A stretch of 64,000 nucleotides of DNA from Methylovirgula sp. 4M-Z18 (GTDB taxonomy: Bacteria; Pseudomonadota; Alphaproteobacteria; Rhizobiales; Beijerinckiaceae), in NCBI RefSeq assembly GCF_037890675.1, contig NZ_CP149574.1, forward strand, positions 3,634,874 through 3,698,873, given 5' to 3'. Within the stretch, counting starts at the first letter, position 1; each line of letters starts with the position of its first letter. Below are positions 54,213-63,542 of the stretch, in pieces. A program made the translations under genes and the position numbers. The notes under the pieces were generated by a model. That model saw only the letters and a program-made list of their open reading frames with translations, did not search any database and was not told the DNA's origin.

Positions 54213-55834
54213 CAGTAAACGTCCGCCTGGTACCGCCCGTCCTTTTTCAAACCTTTGACGAAGGCCGCTGCTTCTTCGGTGCTGCGCGCGCCCCATTGCG
54301 CGATCACATCGACGAGCGCACGCTCGACATCGCGCGCCATGCGCTTGGCATCGCCGCAGACATAGAAATGCGCGCCTTCGGCGAGCCAGCGCCACAATTC
54401 CGGCCCGACCTCGCGCATCCGATCCTGCACATAGAATTTGCCTTGGTCATCCCGTGACCAAGCGAGCGACAGCCGGGTAAGCACCCCGTCGTGGCGCAAT
54501 TTGTCGAGCTCGTCCTCGTAAAAGAAATCGCACGCACGGCGCTGATGACCAAAAAACAGCCAATTCCGCCCCGGCGCCTTGGCTGCAGCACGCTCCTGCA
54601 AAAACGAGCGGAATGGCGCGACGCCCGTGCCGGGGCCGACCATGATGATCGGTACGGAAGGATCTCTAGGCAGCGCGAAGCCGTGTGCCTTCTGCACATA
54701 GACGCGAAGCTTCTCTCCCGCGGGCATTCGGCCGCCGACGTAAGTGGATGCAATGCCGAGACGCTCGCGTTTGCCGATTTTGTAGCGCACCTCATCCACG
54801 GTGATCGAAATGCGGCCCGGCGTCGCCCGTGCGGAGGAGGAGATCGAGTAAAGCCTGGGCTGCAGCGGCTCCAATGCCTCGACGAAGGCCTCGGCACCCG
54901 GGCGCACGCCAGGAAAATGGTGAAGCGCCGCGAGAACGTCCATCGTCGGCAAGACCCCGTCAGGATCTTCGCCATTGGCAAAGGCCCGCGCCTTGCGCCG
55001 CTGCTCGCCGGCACAGAGATAGGAAAAGAGTTGAAACAGCGAATCCGGTGCAGCGCTCAGCGTGACATCCTCGATCAGCGTATCACGCAACGTCTTCTCG
55101 CCGATGATGCCTTCCGGGCGCGCGCCCAGCATGGCGATGATCTGATCGGCAAGGCCTGCGGGGTTCTTGGGATAGACGCCGAAACTATCGCCTGGCTCAT
55201 AGGCGAGCCCGCTTTCGCTCAAATCGAATTCGACATGCCACGTCGTCTTTTCCGAACCCGTTCGGTTCAACCGCCGCCGGGAGAGCAGCGTGGCCCAGGC
55301 CGGATTGTCGCGCGAAGTACCCGCCGGCGCGGCCTGTATCGTCGGCACGTCCTCCGGCGCAGCGGCTTCCTCGCCTTTATCCGCTGCAGGCGCAGTGGGT
55401 TGCGCAGCATCGATCTCGACGGCAATCTGCTTGAGCATCCGGGCCGTCTCCTTGCCGCCCGGCGCACACAAGGTCAGCCGCTCCTCTTTTTTCAAAAACA
55501 AGGCATTGGCATAGTCGGCGCAATTGTAGCCGCATTGGCCGCAATCCTGCTGCGCCATGGCCGCCATCAACCGCAACGCGACGGGCTTGCCTTCCGCCAT
55601 GGCGAGACGCTCGTCCATCGGCATGCCGGGGTCGTGCCAGGGCGCCTGATCGTTATCGGCAAGCGCCGGGCCTGCCGCCGGTTCCGCGCCCGCCGCGGGG
55701 GGAAGAGCGCCTTGCGCAGCGCCCGGCTGCGGCGCGAGAAGGGCCTGAAAAAAGCCGTTGAGCCAGGCTCTTTGTTCGTCCGAAAACGGCGCATTTGTCG
55801 GGATGAGCGAGCGAAGTTGGAGTGGCTGGTTCAT
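54212..55834 (-). CDS. CysJ-like flavoreductase with an Fe-S module instead of flavodoxin
   Basis: 540 residues from the ATG at 55834, with GGAGG upstream. Residues 1-80 are linker-like and Pro/Ala-rich. About 95-130 carry a cysteine cluster (CGQCGYNCADYA, then LCAPGG) like the 4Fe-4S module pfam04060. From about 165 there is a cytochrome P450 reductase/CysJ-type FAD domain (YEPGDSFGVYPKN, RLYSISSSA) and NADPH domain (GTGVAPFRSFLQER, YVCGDAKRMARDV). The flavodoxin domain of normal CysJ is absent. It lies between nirA and nasA and is probably the NADPH electron donor to one or both. Confidence 0.87.
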   Translation of the reverse strand: MNQPLQLRSLIPTNAPFSDEQRAWLNGFFQALLAPQPGAAQGALPPAAGAEPAAGPALADNDQAPWHDPGMPMDERLAMAEGKPVALRLMAAMAQQDCGQCGYNCADYANALFLKKEERLTLCAPGGKETARMLKQIAVEIDAAQPTAPAADKGEEAAAPEDVPTIQAAPAGTSRDNPAWATLLSRRRLNRTGSEKTTWHVEFDLSESGLAYEPGDSFGVYPKNPAGLADQIIAMLGARPEGIIGEKTLRDTLIEDVTLSAAPDSLFQLFSYLCAGEQRRKARAFANGEDPDGVLPTMDVLAALHHFPGVRPGAEAFVEALEPLQPRLYSISSSARATPGRISITVDEVRYKIGKRERLGIASTYVGGRMPAGEKLRVYVQKAHGFALPRDPSVPIIMVGPGTGVAPFRSFLQERAAAKAPGRNWLFFGHQRRACDFFYEDELDKLRHDGVLTRLSLAWSRDDQGKFYVQDRMREVGPELWRWLAEGAHFYVCGDAKRMARDVERALVDVIAQWGARSTEEAAAFVKGLKKDGRYQADVY

Positions 55835-55842
55835 AATGCCTC

Positions 55843-57585
55843 CTACACGCTCATCGCCAGAGCCTTGAGGTCGTCGGGCTCGTGCCGATTGGCAAAGGCT
55901 TGAAAGGATTCCGATGGATCGGCGCGGTGCTGCAGATAGGCCTGCAGCAAGCTCAAGACCTTTGCCGGGCAATCCTCGCTTTTCACGCCTGGCCACAATT
56001 CGCGGCCGATTTTTGCGCTCTCGCCATAACCGCCGCCAACAAAGATGTTGTAGCCCTCGACCTGGTCGCCATCGTCGTTGATCGTGACCTTGGCGCCAAT
56101 CAACCCGATGTCGCCGATGTAATGTTGCGCGCAAGAATTGTGGCACCCGGTCAGATGGATGTTCACAGGCGAGTCCATCGCAATGCGTCCGTCCACGTAA
56201 TCGGCAATTTTCAGCGCATCTTCCTTGGTGTGGCTCGCGGCGAATTTGCAACCGGTCGCACCGGTGCAGGCAACAAGCCCCGACCGAATCGTCGTTGCCC
56301 GCCAATCGAGCCCCAGCGCCTCAACGGCGGCTTGCGCCTTCGCAACGAGACCATCGGGAACCCCCGAAATGAGCAGATTCTGCCACACGGTGAGGCGAAT
56401 ATCGCCATCGCCCATGTCGCGGGCAATCTCGCTCAAACCGATGATCTGCGCGGCGTCGAGCCTGCCGACCGGGAGCGCCACGCCAAGCCAGTTGAGGTCG
56501 GTTTGCTTCTGCTGATGGATGCCGATATGTGCGGAGCGATCAGGGAGCGCGCGCGGCTCGACTTGCGCTTCTTCGAAACGCGTCAGCTTGCGGCCGAGCT
56601 TCTCTTCGACGAGTTCGAGAAACGCGTCGAACCCCATCTTGTCCAGCACATATTTGAGCCTAGCCTTGTTGCGGTTGGTGCGATCGCCCGTATCGATGAA
56701 GACGCGCACGATCGCATCGGCGACGCCGCAGCATTCCTCTTCCTTGCAAAAAACGCCTGTGGGACGGGCAATATCGCGATGCCCGGTGATGCCGCCGAGC
56801 ACGAGCCGGAACCAAATCTTCGGCTCCTCTCCTGCTGCGTCGCGCACATGCACGGCCTGGAAACCGATATCATTGGTCTCTTCCAACGTCGCAATGCAGC
56901 CGCCGCCGTCGAACGCCACGTTGAATTTGCGCGGCAGGCCGTAGAGCGAGCGGTCATTAAGGATGTGATAGTGCCACTCGCGCGCGAGCGGGCGGGTGTC
57001 GTAAATCTCTTGCGGATCGATTCCCGCTGTCGCGGAACCGGTGACGTTGCGGATATTGTCGGCGCCAGAACCGCGCGAACAGAGCCCCAAATCCTGCACG
57101 GCCTCGACAACCTTCACGGCATCCGCCGCCTTGATCTCCCTGATCTGAATATTGGCGCGGGTGGTAACATGCGCATATCCGCCGCCATATTGCGTCGTCA
57201 GTTTTGCGAGGCCGGCTAATTGCCAATGGGTAAGAATGCCGTTGGGAATGCGCAAGCGCAGCATGTAGCTCGATTGCGCCGGCGCGACATAAAACAGCCC
57301 GTAATAACGCCAGCGGAAATTGTCGTCCGGCTTCGGAAATTGATCGGCCTGCGCCTGCCCCTTCAGGCGCGTGTAAGCATCAAAAGGATGTTCTGCCTGT
57401 TTCCATTTTTCCTGGTCGACGAGTTTTCCGCCCGCATCGACGGTCCTTTGCTGGGCGGCGAAATGGACGGCATCGGGGCCTGAAGGCGCATCGGCACCAG
57501 CAGGTCCGCCAAACTGATGCAGCGCGGCGAGTCCCGAGGCAAAACCTTCGAGATAGTGCTTCTGACTCGCGGAGAAATCGTTCAT
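55843..57585 (-). CDS. nirA: nitrite reductase, sirohaem/4Fe-4S type
   Basis: 580 residues of the ferredoxin-type nitrite/sulfite reductase family, which reduces nitrite to ammonium by six electrons. Two repeats of the ferrodoxin-like and sirohaem domains are visible. The cluster cysteines are C-x5-C in ACTGATGCKFA and C-x3-C in TGCHNSCAQH. N-terminal substrate-side blocks include THWQLAGLAKLTTQYG and VTTRANIQIREI. Its start touches the stop of the upstream reductase gene (TAATG). Product is cytoplasmic ammonium. Confidence 0.93.
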   Translation of the reverse strand: MNDFSASQKHYLEGFASGLAALHQFGGPAGADAPSGPDAVHFAAQQRTVDAGGKLVDQEKWKQAEHPFDAYTRLKGQAQADQFPKPDDNFRWRYYGLFYVAPAQSSYMLRLRIPNGILTHWQLAGLAKLTTQYGGGYAHVTTRANIQIREIKAADAVKVVEAVQDLGLCSRGSGADNIRNVTGSATAGIDPQEIYDTRPLAREWHYHILNDRSLYGLPRKFNVAFDGGGCIATLEETNDIGFQAVHVRDAAGEEPKIWFRLVLGGITGHRDIARPTGVFCKEEECCGVADAIVRVFIDTGDRTNRNKARLKYVLDKMGFDAFLELVEEKLGRKLTRFEEAQVEPRALPDRSAHIGIHQQKQTDLNWLGVALPVGRLDAAQIIGLSEIARDMGDGDIRLTVWQNLLISGVPDGLVAKAQAAVEALGLDWRATTIRSGLVACTGATGCKFAASHTKEDALKIADYVDGRIAMDSPVNIHLTGCHNSCAQHYIGDIGLIGAKVTINDDGDQVEGYNIFVGGGYGESAKIGRELWPGVKSEDCPAKVLSLLQAYLQHRADPSESFQAFANRHEPDDLKALAMSV

Positions 57586-58802
57586 TAGGGTGCGCCCTGC
57601 TCACATAAGGTGCGGCCAAACAAAATATTGTGCCGCAAGGCTGAAATGTCTTCGCCGCGCCGGATCAGGTCGCGATACCAAAGCGCATCGCTCGCTTCGC
57701 CGACCAAAGCGGCGCCCACGAGCCGGTTGTCCTTGACGACCAGCTTGCGGCATTGTCCGGCGCCGCGATCTTCAAAGACGATATCCTGGGTGGTCTCCTG
57801 TCCAAGGAAATCGCCCGCCGAAAAGACCGGTATGCCGGAGACCTTCAAGTTCGTCGCAAGAATTGTTCCTTCGTATCGCGCGTCGGCATTGCCCGCCCAA
57901 AGGCGCGCCAGAACGCGCGCCTGGTCATACGCGGGTTCCACGAGGCCGTAGACGGTGCCGCGGTGTTCGGCGCATTCCCCAAGCGCATGCACAAACGGAA
58001 CCACCGTCGTCATCTGGTCATCGATCAGAATGCCACGCTTGACGGGCAGGTCTGCTGTCTGCGCCAAGGCGACATTGGGGCGAACGCCGATCGCGACCAC
58101 GACGAGATCGACATGCAATTCGCTACCATCGGCAAAACGCAGCGACTCTGCCTTCGTGCTGCCGCCCACCGCAACCGTCTGCGCATTGAGCAGAACCTGC
58201 ACACCTTTGCGCTCCACCGCCCGCTTCAGGAAGGCGGCACTGCGCGGATCGAGCTGGCGCTCCATCAGCCGGTCCATCACGTGAACCAGCGTAACCTTGG
58301 CGCCGCCCTTCGCGAGGCTGCAGGCCGCTTCGATGCCCAATAGACCGCCGCCGACAACCGCCACGCGCGCGCCTCTCGCCGCCGCATCGCTCAAGCCGGG
58401 CATGTCGGCGAAATCGCGGAATGTCATGACCCCGGGAAGATCCATCCCGGGAATCGGCAGGCGGGCAGCAACCGAGCCCGTCGCCAGGACGACACGGTCG
58501 AACGCGACCGACGTTCCGTTTTCGAGAGCTGCCGTCCGGCCGCCGAGATCGAGGCCCGTCACGCGCTGTCCGCTGATCACGCGGACGCCATGCTGCGCGT
58601 ACCAGTCGGACGGGCGCAGCGTGAGATCGGATTCCGCGACCTCGCCCGCAAGCAAGGCCGAGAGCAGCACGCGATTATAGGCGAGCCGCGGCTCGGCCCC
58701 GACGATCGTGACGTCGAAGCGGTCGGGCGCGAAGGTCATCAGATCTTCGCACAGCCGCACGCTCGCCATGCCATGGCCGACGATGAGCAATCTCTCTTTC
58801 AT
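57585..58802 (-). CDS. FAD/NAD(P)H oxidoreductase like the N-terminal half of NirB
   Basis: 405 residues, pyridine-nucleotide-disulfide oxidoreductase fold. FAD site LLIVGHGMASVRLCEDL, NAD site VAVVGGGLLGIEAA, and the NirB-specific RLAYNRVLLSALLAGEV block and C-terminal NILFGRTLCEQG. In NirB this half feeds electrons to the sirohaem half; here the sirohaem part is the separate nirA next door. A comparable lone reductase (flp) occurs in the Bradyrhizobium nitrate operon. Likely an electron donor to NirA or NasA. Confidence 0.88.
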   Translation of the reverse strand: MKERLLIVGHGMASVRLCEDLMTFAPDRFDVTIVGAEPRLAYNRVLLSALLAGEVAESDLTLRPSDWYAQHGVRVISGQRVTGLDLGGRTAALENGTSVAFDRVVLATGSVAARLPIPGMDLPGVMTFRDFADMPGLSDAAARGARVAVVGGGLLGIEAACSLAKGGAKVTLVHVMDRLMERQLDPRSAAFLKRAVERKGVQVLLNAQTVAVGGSTKAESLRFADGSELHVDLVVVAIGVRPNVALAQTADLPVKRGILIDDQMTTVVPFVHALGECAEHRGTVYGLVEPAYDQARVLARLWAGNADARYEGTILATNLKVSGIPVFSAGDFLGQETTQDIVFEDRGAGQCRKLVVKDNRLVGAALVGEASDALWYRDLIRRGEDISALRHNILFGRTLCEQGAP

Positions 58803-58812
58803 GGCGGCCTCC

Positions 58813-60030
58813 TCAGATACGCGCCGGGGCGCTGCCGTCGGCCACCGTCCAGGTGCTGCGCCAACGGTTCTTCACGCCATGCAGGGCTAGGAGGGCGAGA
58901 GCCGCGAGGGCGGCGAAAATCAGAAAGCCGATCTGATAGGAGCCGGTGAATTGCTTCGACAGTCCGAGGCTGGAGGCGAGATAGAACCCGCCAATGCCGC
59001 CGGTCATGCCGACAAGTCCGGTCAGAATGCCGATCTCGGCGCCAAAACGCTGCGGCACAAGCTGGAAGACGGCGCCGTTACCCATGCCAAGCGCCAACAT
59101 GCCGATAAACAGAATGCCGAGACCGAGCCAAAGCTGACCAAAGCCGAAACTGACGAGCACGCAAGCCGTGGCAGCAACCGCATAAAGTAGGCTCAGCACC
59201 CGAATGCCGCCGAACCGGTCGGACATGGCGCCGCCCAGCGGGCGCGCCAACGAGCCGGCCAACACGCACAAGGCCGTGCAATAGCCCGCGGTGACCGGCG
59301 ACAGGCCATATTGCGTATTGAAATAGATGCCGAGCGACGAGGCGAGACCGGAGAAGCCGCCGAAGGTCACGGAATAATAGAGCATGAACCACCAAGCGTC
59401 GCTCTGGCGCAGCACGTCGAGATATTGCTTGAAGGATTTGCGCGGCGGCTTGTTGGGGCTGTCCTTCGCCATCAGGACAAAGGCGATCAGCGCGACGGCG
59501 AGCGGCAAGGCGGCAAGGCCGATGACATTATGCCAGCCGTAGATGGCGGCAAGGGCGGGTGCGAACAGGGCGGCGAAGACAGTGCCAGAATTGCCGGCGC
59601 CGGCAATGCCAAGCGCCGTGCCTTGATATTGCGGCGGATACCAACGCGAGGCCAGCGGCAGCGCCACCGCGAAGGAGGCGCCGGCGAAGCCCAGCACCAG
59701 GCCAAGCGCCAGCAGCGCGCCGTAATTCTGCGGGCTCAGCAGCCAAAAGACGAGAAGACCGCCAATCACGATGCATTGGCTCAAGATGCCGGTGCGCTTC
59801 GGGCCCATCGCCTCGACGAGCACCCCGTTCACGACGCGCAAGAATGCACCGAGCAAAACTGGAAGCGCCACCATGAAGCCCTTTTGCGCAGCGTCGAGCT
59901 TCAGATCGCCCGAGATTTGCACGGCGAGCGGACCCAAAAGGATCCAGACCATGAAGCTCATGTCGAAATAGAAGAAAGATGCAAACAAGGTCGGCCAGTG
60001 CCCGGCCTTGAAAAAGTCCCTACTGATCAT
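58813..60030 (-). CDS. narK: nitrate/nitrite transporter, MFS NarK family
   Basis: 405 residues, twelve membrane segments. The nitrate-signature region of NarK/NNP proteins is seen as ALGIAGAGNSGTVFAALFAPAL, with a matching FGAEIGILTGLVGMTGGIGG in the second half. The GGAG at 60038-60041 lies seven bases before the ATG at 60030 but only one before the ATG at 60036, so 60030 is preferred. First structural gene of the operon, directly behind an attenuator-like leader. Imports nitrate and/or exchanges nitrite. Confidence 0.93.
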   Translation of the reverse strand: MISRDFFKAGHWPTLFASFFYFDMSFMVWILLGPLAVQISGDLKLDAAQKGFMVALPVLLGAFLRVVNGVLVEAMGPKRTGILSQCIVIGGLLVFWLLSPQNYGALLALGLVLGFAGASFAVALPLASRWYPPQYQGTALGIAGAGNSGTVFAALFAPALAAIYGWHNVIGLAALPLAVALIAFVLMAKDSPNKPPRKSFKQYLDVLRQSDAWWFMLYYSVTFGGFSGLASSLGIYFNTQYGLSPVTAGYCTALCVLAGSLARPLGGAMSDRFGGIRVLSLLYAVAATACVLVSFGFGQLWLGLGILFIGMLALGMGNGAVFQLVPQRFGAEIGILTGLVGMTGGIGGFYLASSLGLSKQFTGSYQIGFLIFAALAALALLALHGVKNRWRSTWTVADGSAPARI

Positions 60031-60309
60031 TGCCATGCTCCAAGACGAGAAAAAACAAACCGCCGTCGTTCGGCCATGCAAAACGCGTGGACAAACAGCC
60101 GGCGGCGGCAGATTCAACGCCCAGCAGCGGACGTGCGGACCTTCAGGCCCGGATTTCGAGAAAAGCGTGTGCGGCCGTCATTGGCCTGTTACGCGAATGA
60201 GGATCTTCCCTCTAAATCAAAGAGTAAGCTGGAGGCATGCCGGGCACAAGAACAAATATTGTGCGACGCAGCATCAATGTTGTTCAAATGGCGTTGCTTT
60301 GCACAATCT
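60031..60309 (-). promoter_or_regulatory. narK leader, candidate NasT-controlled antitermination region
   Basis: 280 bases between nasS and narK. Read on the minus strand it contains a GCACAA/TTGTGC hairpin near its start, a CGGGCC-UGAA-GGUCCG stem-loop (plus positions 60136-60151) and, just before narK, a terminator hairpin with a U run. A CCGCCG stretch around 60100-60110 could pair with CGGCGG of the terminator and block it. NasT proteins are ANTAR antiterminators that act on such leaders. The two hexaloop hairpins of the classic target were not defined by eye. Confidence 0.6.
60048..60075 (-). terminator. intrinsic terminator in the narK leader
   Basis: On the minus strand GCCG-AACGA-CGGC (60074-60062) is followed by GGTTTGTTTTTTC. 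It ends about 18 bases before the narK start codon, so it would stop transcription unless antiterminated. Confidence 0.65.
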
Positions 60310-61560
60310 TTAATCGCCAAAGCCCGCAATATAGGCTTCGAGCCGGTCGGGGTCGAAAAGGCGGCCATCGAAAAAGCCGTCGGGGCCGAGCACCATCGTG
60401 CCGCGGCGCGAGGCGACGCCGGTGGGGTTTTTCAGCGCCCCCTCCACCTTGGCACTGGCGCGCGGCAGATCGATACCGGTCTCTGACAAAACGGCGCGGT
60501 AGAGATCCGGGCGGTAAACTTGGCCGATTTTCGCCGCCATATCCGCCGAATATGTCACCTGCCCCCAGCGCACCATTTGCGAATAGAACCATAAGGCATG
60601 GCTTTGCCACGGGAAGTTGGTGGCATGCGCGTGCAGGACGAGAAAATCCGGTAGCACCTCCGCTGTCGCGCCTTTTTGCCTAAGGATCTTGCCGCTCAGT
60701 GCTCGGATCAGAATGTTGGCAGGAGCGGCAACGTAGCCGGGCCGCGCCAGAAGTTCCGCGAGTTCGCCATGATTGGCCGGATTGCCCGCCCATTGGGCAG
60801 CGCGGGACAAAGCGCGCAGCAATGCGGCAAAACGTTCCGGCTCGCGCTTGGGAAAATCCACGCCGAAACCCAAGACCTTTTCCGGCCCTTGCCGCCAGAG
60901 TGCCGATTTGGTGACGGCCAAGACGCCCGTGCCCGCGTCGACACACAGCGAATTCCACGGCTCGCCGGCGCAAAAGCCGTCGATCTGTCCCTTCGCCATG
61001 GCATCGCCCATGAAGGAAGGCGGCAGCACGATAAGGCGGACGTCATTATCGGGGTGAATGCCCGAGGCCGACAGCCAGTATCGCAGCTCGTAATTGTGCC
61101 CTGAATAGGGATAGACGACGGCGAGCGTCAACGGCGCAAGCCCATCCGCCCGCCGGCGAGTGATCACTTGCACCAGCGCCTTCCCCATTTCGGCGGGCTC
61201 GGACCGAAGGGTCGCGCCTTCCCGCTCCATCGCCGCAAAAACCTGCAGCGACAGCGTAATCGCATTGCCCCCCAGGCTGAGGGAAAAGGGCGCGATCATC
61301 GGCACGTCCACGTGGCCGACGCCGAGCGTCGAGGCGACCGGCATCGGACCGAGCATATGCGCGGCATCGAAATGCCCCAACATCACGCGGTCGCGAATAT
61401 TGGCCCACGAGGTCTCGCGCATCAAAGTCAGATCGAGGCCCTCGTCCGCCGCGAAGCCCTTTTCCTTGGCGGCAATCAAGGTCGCGCTGTCGGTCAGCGG
61501 CATGAAGCCGAGGGTCAGATGTCTTGCCTTGCCCGAATGTGCCAAAATCAAGCTCCTCAC
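60310..61560 (-). CDS. nasS: nitrate-sensing NasS-like protein
   Basis: 416 residues of the NrtA/CmpA/SsuA periplasmic-binding fold (TLGFMPLTDSATLIAAKEKGF, IDGFCAGEPWNSLCV, DFLVLHAHATNFPWQSHALWF) but with no signal peptide. That is the mark of NasS, the cytoplasmic nitrate/nitrite sensor that holds NasT inactive until ligand binds. The GTG start overlaps the nasT stop (GTGA). A TTG at 61545 behind GAGGAG is an alternative start. The gene order nasT-nasS-narK supports the assignment. Confidence 0.88.
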   Translation of the reverse strand: MRSLILAHSGKARHLTLGFMPLTDSATLIAAKEKGFAADEGLDLTLMRETSWANIRDRVMLGHFDAAHMLGPMPVASTLGVGHVDVPMIAPFSLSLGGNAITLSLQVFAAMEREGATLRSEPAEMGKALVQVITRRRADGLAPLTLAVVYPYSGHNYELRYWLSASGIHPDNDVRLIVLPPSFMGDAMAKGQIDGFCAGEPWNSLCVDAGTGVLAVTKSALWRQGPEKVLGFGVDFPKREPERFAALLRALSRAAQWAGNPANHGELAELLARPGYVAAPANILIRALSGKILRQKGATAEVLPDFLVLHAHATNFPWQSHALWFYSQMVRWGQVTYSADMAAKIGQVYRPDLYRAVLSETGIDLPRASAKVEGALKNPTGVASRRGTMVLGPDGFFDGRLFDPDRLEAYIAGFGD

Positions 61561-62144
61561 CCCAAGAGTTTTGCTGCGATCAACAGGCCGCGCGCCACAT
61601 CGGCGACCCGGCGGCTCTCGTTCATCGCCGTCTTGCGCAGCAACGTGTAGGCTTCCTCCTCGGAAATATGCCGGCTCTTCATCAAAATGCCTTTGGCCTT
61701 GTCGATGACTTTCCGGTCTTCGAGGGCCTGCTTGGTGCGGTCGAGTTCCTCCCTCAACCGATGGAACGCATTGAAACGGCTGATCGCCATGTCGAGAATC
61801 GGTTTCAGCCGCTCCTTGCGCAGGCCATCGACCACATAGGCCGAGACGCCCGCGTCGATCGCCGCTTCCATCGAGGCCTTGTCGGATTGATCGACAAACA
61901 TGGCCACCGGCCGCCGCACGTTGCGCGAGACGTGAAACATTTCTTCCAAGACATCGCGATTGGGGTTTTCAAGATCGATCAAAATCACATCGGGCTCGAC
62001 GTCGACAACCTGCCGCAGCAAATGCCGCATTTCGACGATCACGGTCACACGCGCATGGCCAGCGTCCAGCAAGCCCTCGCGGATCATCGCGGCCCGGACC
62101 GGATTGTCGTCAATGAGCAGAATATGGAGATCCGATGGAGACAT
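61557..62144 (-). CDS. nasT: NasT-type ANTAR antiterminator
   Basis: 195 residues. A receiver-like domain (HILLIDDNPVRAAMIREGL, VILIDLENPNRDVLEEM) is followed by a helix and a C-terminal ANTAR RNA-binding domain (LEDRKVIDKAKGILMKSRHISEEEAYTLLRKTAM). NasT is released by NasS when nitrate is present and lets polymerase read through a leader terminator. The expected target lies 1.5 kb downstream, before narK. The gene is first in the transcript and coupled to nasS. Confidence 0.93.
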   Translation of the reverse strand: MSPSDLHILLIDDNPVRAAMIREGLLDAGHARVTVIVEMRHLLRQVVDVEPDVILIDLENPNRDVLEEMFHVSRNVRRPVAMFVDQSDKASMEAAIDAGVSAYVVDGLRKERLKPILDMAISRFNAFHRLREELDRTKQALEDRKVIDKAKGILMKSRHISEEEAYTLLRKTAMNESRRVADVARGLLIAAKLLG

Positions 62145-62432
62145 GGGCTAGGCGTGATGAATCTCTGCGGCAAAACCAGGGACAGTCCGACATGGCGTGG
62201 AGACTCGCAGCGGCGAGATGGAGCCAGCGTAGAGTTAAGGAGTCGTCTCCGCAACCTCATCCGCGATCCCGGATTTTGGCAAATACAAATTTATACAATA
62301 ATATCAGCTATATATATGTTCGCAATTTGATTCAAATGATGCGCCGATCATTTCTGACCGGCGGTCACGTCTCTCAGCCCCATCAGACGCCGCAACGGCG
62401 CAGAGCGCGCGTTTTGGGCAACACCCGGTGCA

Positions 62433-63530
62433 TCACGCCTCGATCTCGACGGCGCTCCTCGGCTGCGAGCAGCAGGCAAGGATAAATCCTTCTTCGATCT
62501 CCTCGTCGAGAATGCCGCCATTGTGATTCATCTCGACGTCGCCCGATACTTTCTTCACCTTGCACGTACCGCACAAGCCGGATTCGCAGGCAGCGGGAAT
62601 CCGCACGCCTGCCGCGCGGGCGATGGTAAGCAGGCTCTCGTCGGGCGCGCCGAAACCTTCGACATCGGACAGGGCGAAGCGAATCTGCATCGCATCCGCA
62701 GATGGAACCGCAGGAGCCGCAGCAGGCGCCGTTTCGCGTACCGGAGCAACCGGCATCGCGAAACTTTCCTCGTGATAGCGCGCCATGTCGAAACCGGCCG
62801 CCCCCAGCATCTCACGCACCGACCGCATGAACGCGTCCGGACCGCAGCAGAATATCTCCCGGTCACGAAAATCCGGCGCCAGCAGAGGCAGGCGCGCGGC
62901 ATCAAGGCGGCCGACATGGCCGAACCAGTTTTCGCGCATCGATCGTCCCTTGACCATCAAAGTAAGCGCCAATCTTGGCATCCGCTGGCCCAGAAGCTCG
63001 AGTTCCTCACGAAAGATGAGATCCTCCGGCCGGCGCGCGCAATTGAGGCAGGCGACATCGGTCGCCGGAGCACAATCGTTCAGCCAGCGCAGCATCGACA
63101 TCATGGGCGTGATGCCGGACCCCGCCGAGATGAAGAAATATTTCGCCGCCGGATGGCTGTGCAGGGAAAAATCGCCCGCCGGACCGAAGGCGCGGATGCG
63201 CGCGCCGACGGTGAGGTGGTTGAACATCCAGCGCGTGCCGACGCTGCCTCCTTGCGCCTTCACCGTAACGGCGATCGAAAACGGCCGCGACGGCGAGGAG
63301 GACAATGTATAGGTCCGCATCAGCGGTCCGTCCGGCAGCGGCAATTCGAGCGTAACGAATTGGCCGGGCTTATAGCGAAACCACGTTTGCCCGTCGGCGC
63401 GGAAGGTGAAGGTTTTCACCTCCGGCGCCTCGTCGACAATATCGATGATCTCCAGGAGCTGCTGCCGGTCGTTCCACGGCACCATCTCGTCGAGATGCCG
63501 GTTCAGACGAAATTCGGTGAGCGCATTCAT
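62433..63530 (-). CDS. gbcB: Rieske oxygenase reductase, GbcB-like
   Basis: 365 residues. FAD domain (RYKPGQFVTLEL, MRTYTLSSSP), NAD domain (ISAGSGITPMMSML, EIFCCGPDAFM) and a C-terminal plant-type 2Fe-2S ferredoxin domain (CESGLCGTC, final Cys in ILACCSQ). This order matches the reductase of glycine betaine and related N-demethylating monooxygenases. It follows the oxygenase gene by 12 bases on the same strand. It passes NADH electrons to the Rieske partner. Quaternary amines other than betaine, such as stachydrine or carnitine, cannot be excluded. Confidence 0.86.
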   Translation of the reverse strand: MNALTEFRLNRHLDEMVPWNDRQQLLEIIDIVDEAPEVKTFTFRADGQTWFRYKPGQFVTLELPLPDGPLMRTYTLSSSPSRPFSIAVTVKAQGGSVGTRWMFNHLTVGARIRAFGPAGDFSLHSHPAAKYFFISAGSGITPMMSMLRWLNDCAPATDVACLNCARRPEDLIFREELELLGQRMPRLALTLMVKGRSMRENWFGHVGRLDAARLPLLAPDFRDREIFCCGPDAFMRSVREMLGAAGFDMARYHEESFAMPVAPVRETAPAAAPAVPSADAMQIRFALSDVEGFGAPDESLLTIARAAGVRIPAACESGLCGTCKVKKVSGDVEMNHNGGILDEEIEEGFILACCSQPRSAVEIEA

Positions 63531-63542
63531 GACTCATATCCT

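Noticed and set aside
60286-60309. Sigma-54-like TGGCGTTGCTTTGCA sequence
   Set aside because: GG and GC are nine bases apart instead of ten and it points into the 3' end of nasS in the antisense direction, away from narK.
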